Assembly: GCA_023667165.1 (NCBI GenBank)
Contig: JAMPAO010000106.1
Location: 1-8,035 of the forward strand
Direction of reading: 5' to 3'
DNA from: Ruminococcus sp.
GTDB lineage: Bacteria; Bacillota; Clostridia; Oscillospirales; Ruminococcaceae
DNA: 8,035 nt
In this document: piece after piece, positions 6,742-8,035 of the stretch
Layout of the letters: every line of letters starts with the position of its first letter
How positions within the stretch are numbered: position 1 is the stretch's first letter
Translations under genes and position numbers: made by a program
Notes under the pieces: model-generated
Databases searched by the model: none
What the model saw: the letters and a program-made list of their open reading frames with translations, nothing else
What the model was told of the DNA's origin: nothing

Positions 6742-7830
6742 TTACAGCATAATGTCCTCGGCGGGATAGGAAACGGTCATACCGCAAAAACCGACAGTCA
6801 CCCTAAAATCCCAATTCGCCTCGTTATTGCACACTATCTTCACCCGCTTCATGACCGCAGTTTCCGCGGGAGAACACAGCTCCGACAGGTATGCGGGATC
6901 GAGGGTATGCGTTTCGGTATCGTAACCCTCGCAGCCGGAATCGAGGGAGCGACCCAGTATCTCCTGCTTGGTAACATAAACCATGGTGTTGGTGTAAAAC
7001 AGCTTCGCCTTTGCGGAAAAATATTCCGTAAGCTCCGTGCGCGTATCATAAAATGAGATATCGTCGGCAGCTTCGGGATTTTCCTCCATAAGCCTTACCG
7101 CCGCCGCATAGCGGTAAAGATCGATATTTTTACGCACCGCCGCCAGCAGCTCCGCACTGTCGGTATATTCGCCCGTAACGGCAGTCGTTTCTTCCAGCAT
7201 AATATCCTGTACGGGATATACCGCATATTCGCCGAATATCTCTATGCTTACCCCGAAGCTCATAATGTAATCCGCAGCCGTTCCCCTGGATATGACCGCG
7301 CGGTTCATGACGGTCTTTTCTTCCTCCGTCAGCAGCTCCTCAAGCCTTGAACCCGGCATATTGCCGTTTTCGTCGAACATCGCCTGCACGTCGGCGCCCG
7401 ATACCTCCTGTTTGGTAAAAAAAGAAGCTGCGCTGCGGTAATAGCTTTCGGCGATCCCGGTAAAATGGATCATCAGCTCGTCCTTGACCCCGTCGTAAGC
7501 GGGATCGGCGCAGATATCCCTGTTTTCCTCTATAAGCCGCACTGCCTTGCCGTACTCGAAAAGGGCGATATGACCCTCTATTTCTCCAAGCAATCCTCCG
7601 CCGGTATCGGGCGGCGCGGGTTCGGTACTGTCCGTACGGTTTTCCGTCGTCCAAACTCCGCCCGAAGCACTGTCCGCGCCGGGATTTTCCGCGTCCGCAT
7701 TCCACGCTCCGGTCAAAGAGAGATCATCGTCGATAATATCTATCTCCTCGTTCAGTCCCTCGGCGGGAGATGCTGCGCAGGCAGAAAGGAATACAGCCGT
7801 AAAAGCCGCCAAAGCCGCCGTTTTTCTCAA
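6742..7830 (-). CDS. Lipoprotein with two tandem copies of an unknown module, TTG start (362 aa)
   Basis: The frame is open to 7914, but the only well-placed start is TTG at 7830, because AGGAGG (7844-7839) lies 8 nt before it. The farther ATG at 7914 is upstream of the promoter. From the TTG the protein has Arg2-Lys3, a hydrophobic stretch and the lipobox LSAC with Cys18. Residues about 19-80 form an acidic, Ser/Thr/Pro/Gly-rich linker. The rest is an internal duplication: copy 1 (about 83-212) and copy 2 (about 232-362) share an AVRL(I/M)EEN helix, a TKQE motif, an AVM(K/N)R segment and the closing YPxxDIML. Copy 2 has four cysteines (300, 319, 334, 349) absent from the matching positions of copy 1, so it may hold disulfides. 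I do not recognise the module. It should sit on the outer face of the membrane. No terminator is visible between its stop and the GH31 promoter. Confidence 0.87.
   Translation of the reverse strand: MRKTAALAAFTAVFLSACAASPAEGLNEEIDIIDDDLSLTGAWNADAENPGADSASGGVWTTENRTDSTEPAPPDTGGGLLGEIEGHIALFEYGKAVRLIEENRDICADPAYDGVKDELMIHFTGIAESYYRSAASFFTKQEVSGADVQAMFDENGNMPGSRLEELLTEEEKTVMNRAVISRGTAADYIMSFGVSIEIFGEYAVYPVQDIMLEETTAVTGEYTDSAELLAAVRKNIDLYRYAAAVRLMEENPEAADDISFYDTRTELTEYFSAKAKLFYTNTMVYVTKQEILGRSLDSGCEGYDTETHTLDPAYLSELCSPAETAVMKRVKIVCNNEANWDFRVTVGFCGMTVSYPAEDIML
6745..7137 (-). repeat. Second copy of the internal protein module
   Basis: This part codes for residues about 232-362. It aligns with the first copy along its full length at protein level, but the DNA is well diverged, so the duplication is old. 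The closing motif is SYPAEDIML, against VYPVQDIML in copy 1. It contains the four cysteines special to this copy. Confidence 0.7.
7195..7584 (-). repeat. First copy of the internal protein module
   Basis: This part codes for residues about 83-212. Shared landmarks with the second copy are YGKAVRLIEEN (YAAAVRLMEEN in copy 2), FFTKQE (YVTKQE), KTVMNRAVI (TAVMKRVKI) and the DIML ending. About 19 residues separate the two copies. Confidence 0.7.
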
Positions 7831-7838
7831 AATATCCG

Positions 7839-7844
7839 CCTCCT
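7839..7844 (-). promoter_or_regulatory. Ribosome binding site that fixes the TTG start
   Basis: A consensus AGGAGG on the minus strand, 8 nt before TTG 7830. No ATG or GTG of the same frame lies at a usable distance from it, so it decides the start of the duplicated lipoprotein. Confidence 0.85.
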
Positions 7845-7863
7845 CGGAAATTAAAGCTCTGCT

Positions 7864-7877
7864 GTTATAATTATAAC
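7864..7877. promoter_or_regulatory. Perfect 14-bp palindrome over the -10 box
   Basis: GTTATAATTATAAC is its own reverse complement and contains the -10 TATAAT of the duplicated lipoprotein's promoter. A repressor site is possible, but TATAAT followed by its mirror image can also arise by chance in AT-rich DNA. Confidence 0.3.
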
Positions 7878-7898
7878 ATACCGCAAACAATTTTGCAA
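7870..7898 (-). promoter_or_regulatory. Extended -10 promoter of the duplicated lipoprotein gene
   Basis: On the minus strand TTGCAA (7898-7893), a 17-bp spacer and TATAAT (7875-7870), with TG one base before the -10. The predicted start is near 7863, giving a leader of about 32 nt. The -35 TTGCAA, the spacer length and the TGn are the same as in the promoter at 105-133 of the other lipoprotein gene. Confidence 0.87.
7883..7896. promoter_or_regulatory. Inverted repeat over the -35 box
   Basis: GCAAA and TTTGC, 4 bp apart, form an inverted repeat that overlaps the -35 TTGCAA of the minus-strand promoter. Together with the palindrome over the -10 it could form an operator region; this is suggestive only. 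Confidence 0.25.
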
Positions 7899-7966
7899 GA
7901 AATTTATGCCGCACGTCTGCTTTTTATTTTTTCCGCCATACTGCACCCGAATATTTATGCAGGCTA

Positions 7967-7995
7967 TTGATTTTTACGGTTCAATGCTGTATAAT
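7967..7995 (+). promoter_or_regulatory. Divergent promoter for the gene leaving the right edge
   Basis: TTGATT (7967-7972), a 17-bp spacer and a consensus TATAAT (7990-7995) on the plus strand. It is divergent from the lipoprotein promoter, with about 70 bp between the two -35 boxes. Transcription would start near 8002, next to the ATG at 8005. Confidence 0.7.
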
Positions 7996-8004
7996 TAGGG
8001 TGTG

Positions 8005-8035
8005 ATGACACTATCCGAAATGTTTGGATTGCAAG
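8005..8035 (+). CDS. Start of an unidentified gene, cut by the window edge
   Basis: ATG at 8005 opens a frame reading MTLSEMFGLQ up to the last base. It follows a good promoter, and AGGG lies just upstream (7997-8000), though the transcript would have almost no leader. Ten codons are too few to identify the protein. The LSxxFxLQ-like opening recalls the start of dimeric dUTPase-family proteins, but this is only a hint. Confidence 0.4.
   Translation, partial: MTLSEMFGLQ

Noticed and set aside
7831..7914. ATG 7914 as the start of the duplicated lipoprotein
   Set aside because: It lies upstream of the promoter boxes at 7870-7898, would hide the lipobox, and has no Shine-Dalgarno, whereas TTG 7830 has a perfect one.
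7906..7935. GC-rich patch followed by a T-run, resembling a terminator
   Set aside because: Only a 3-bp stem can form before the T-run, too weak for an intrinsic terminator.

Overview
The window suggests a Gram-positive, mid-GC anaerobe of the Clostridia, most like Ruminococcus or another Oscillospiraceae plant-fibre degrader. That placement is inferred from AGGAGG-type ribosome binding sites, sigma-A-like promoters with 17-bp spacers, two lipobox lipoproteins, a VanZ-family protein, and a secreted GH5 glucanase with a bacterial Ig-like domain. No 16S or other phylogenetic marker is present.

Left block (about 105-2358, + strand): a strong extended -10 promoter and a roughly 100-nt leader with a nested hairpin precede a 431-aa lipoprotein of unknown function. 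A histidine-phosphatase-superfamily gene follows 45 nt later. The pair ends at a strong intrinsic terminator (2319-2358) that also lies between the two convergent transcription units.

Central block (2371-6709, - strand, transcribed right to left): a three-gene operon with gaps of 13 and 32 nt. It encodes a cytoplasmic GH31 alpha-xylosidase of the YicI type, a VanZ-like membrane protein, and a secreted GH5 (probably subfamily 4) endo-glucanase/xyloglucanase. The promoter is TTGACA-17-TACAAT, and a full-consensus cre-like operator overlaps its -10 and start region. The simplest reading is xyloglucan use: the secreted GH5 cuts the backbone, oligosaccharides are imported by a transporter not in this window, and GH31 removes xylose from their non-reducing ends. 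Expression would be under carbon-catabolite or LacI-family control. VanZ has no obvious place in that pathway.

Right block (6742-8035): a second, unrelated lipoprotein (- strand, TTG start) whose mature part is two diverged tandem copies of a roughly 130-aa module. Its extended -10 promoter carries two short inverted repeats. A divergent + strand promoter lies next to it and fires toward a gene that begins about 30 nt before the window ends. I see no terminator between this lipoprotein and the GH31 promoter, so read-through into the glycosidase operon is possible.

I found no tRNA, rRNA, CRISPR array, insertion sequence or phage signature. The three most unusual points are the VanZ gene inside a glycosidase operon, the internally duplicated lipoprotein, and the structured leader of the first lipoprotein gene.
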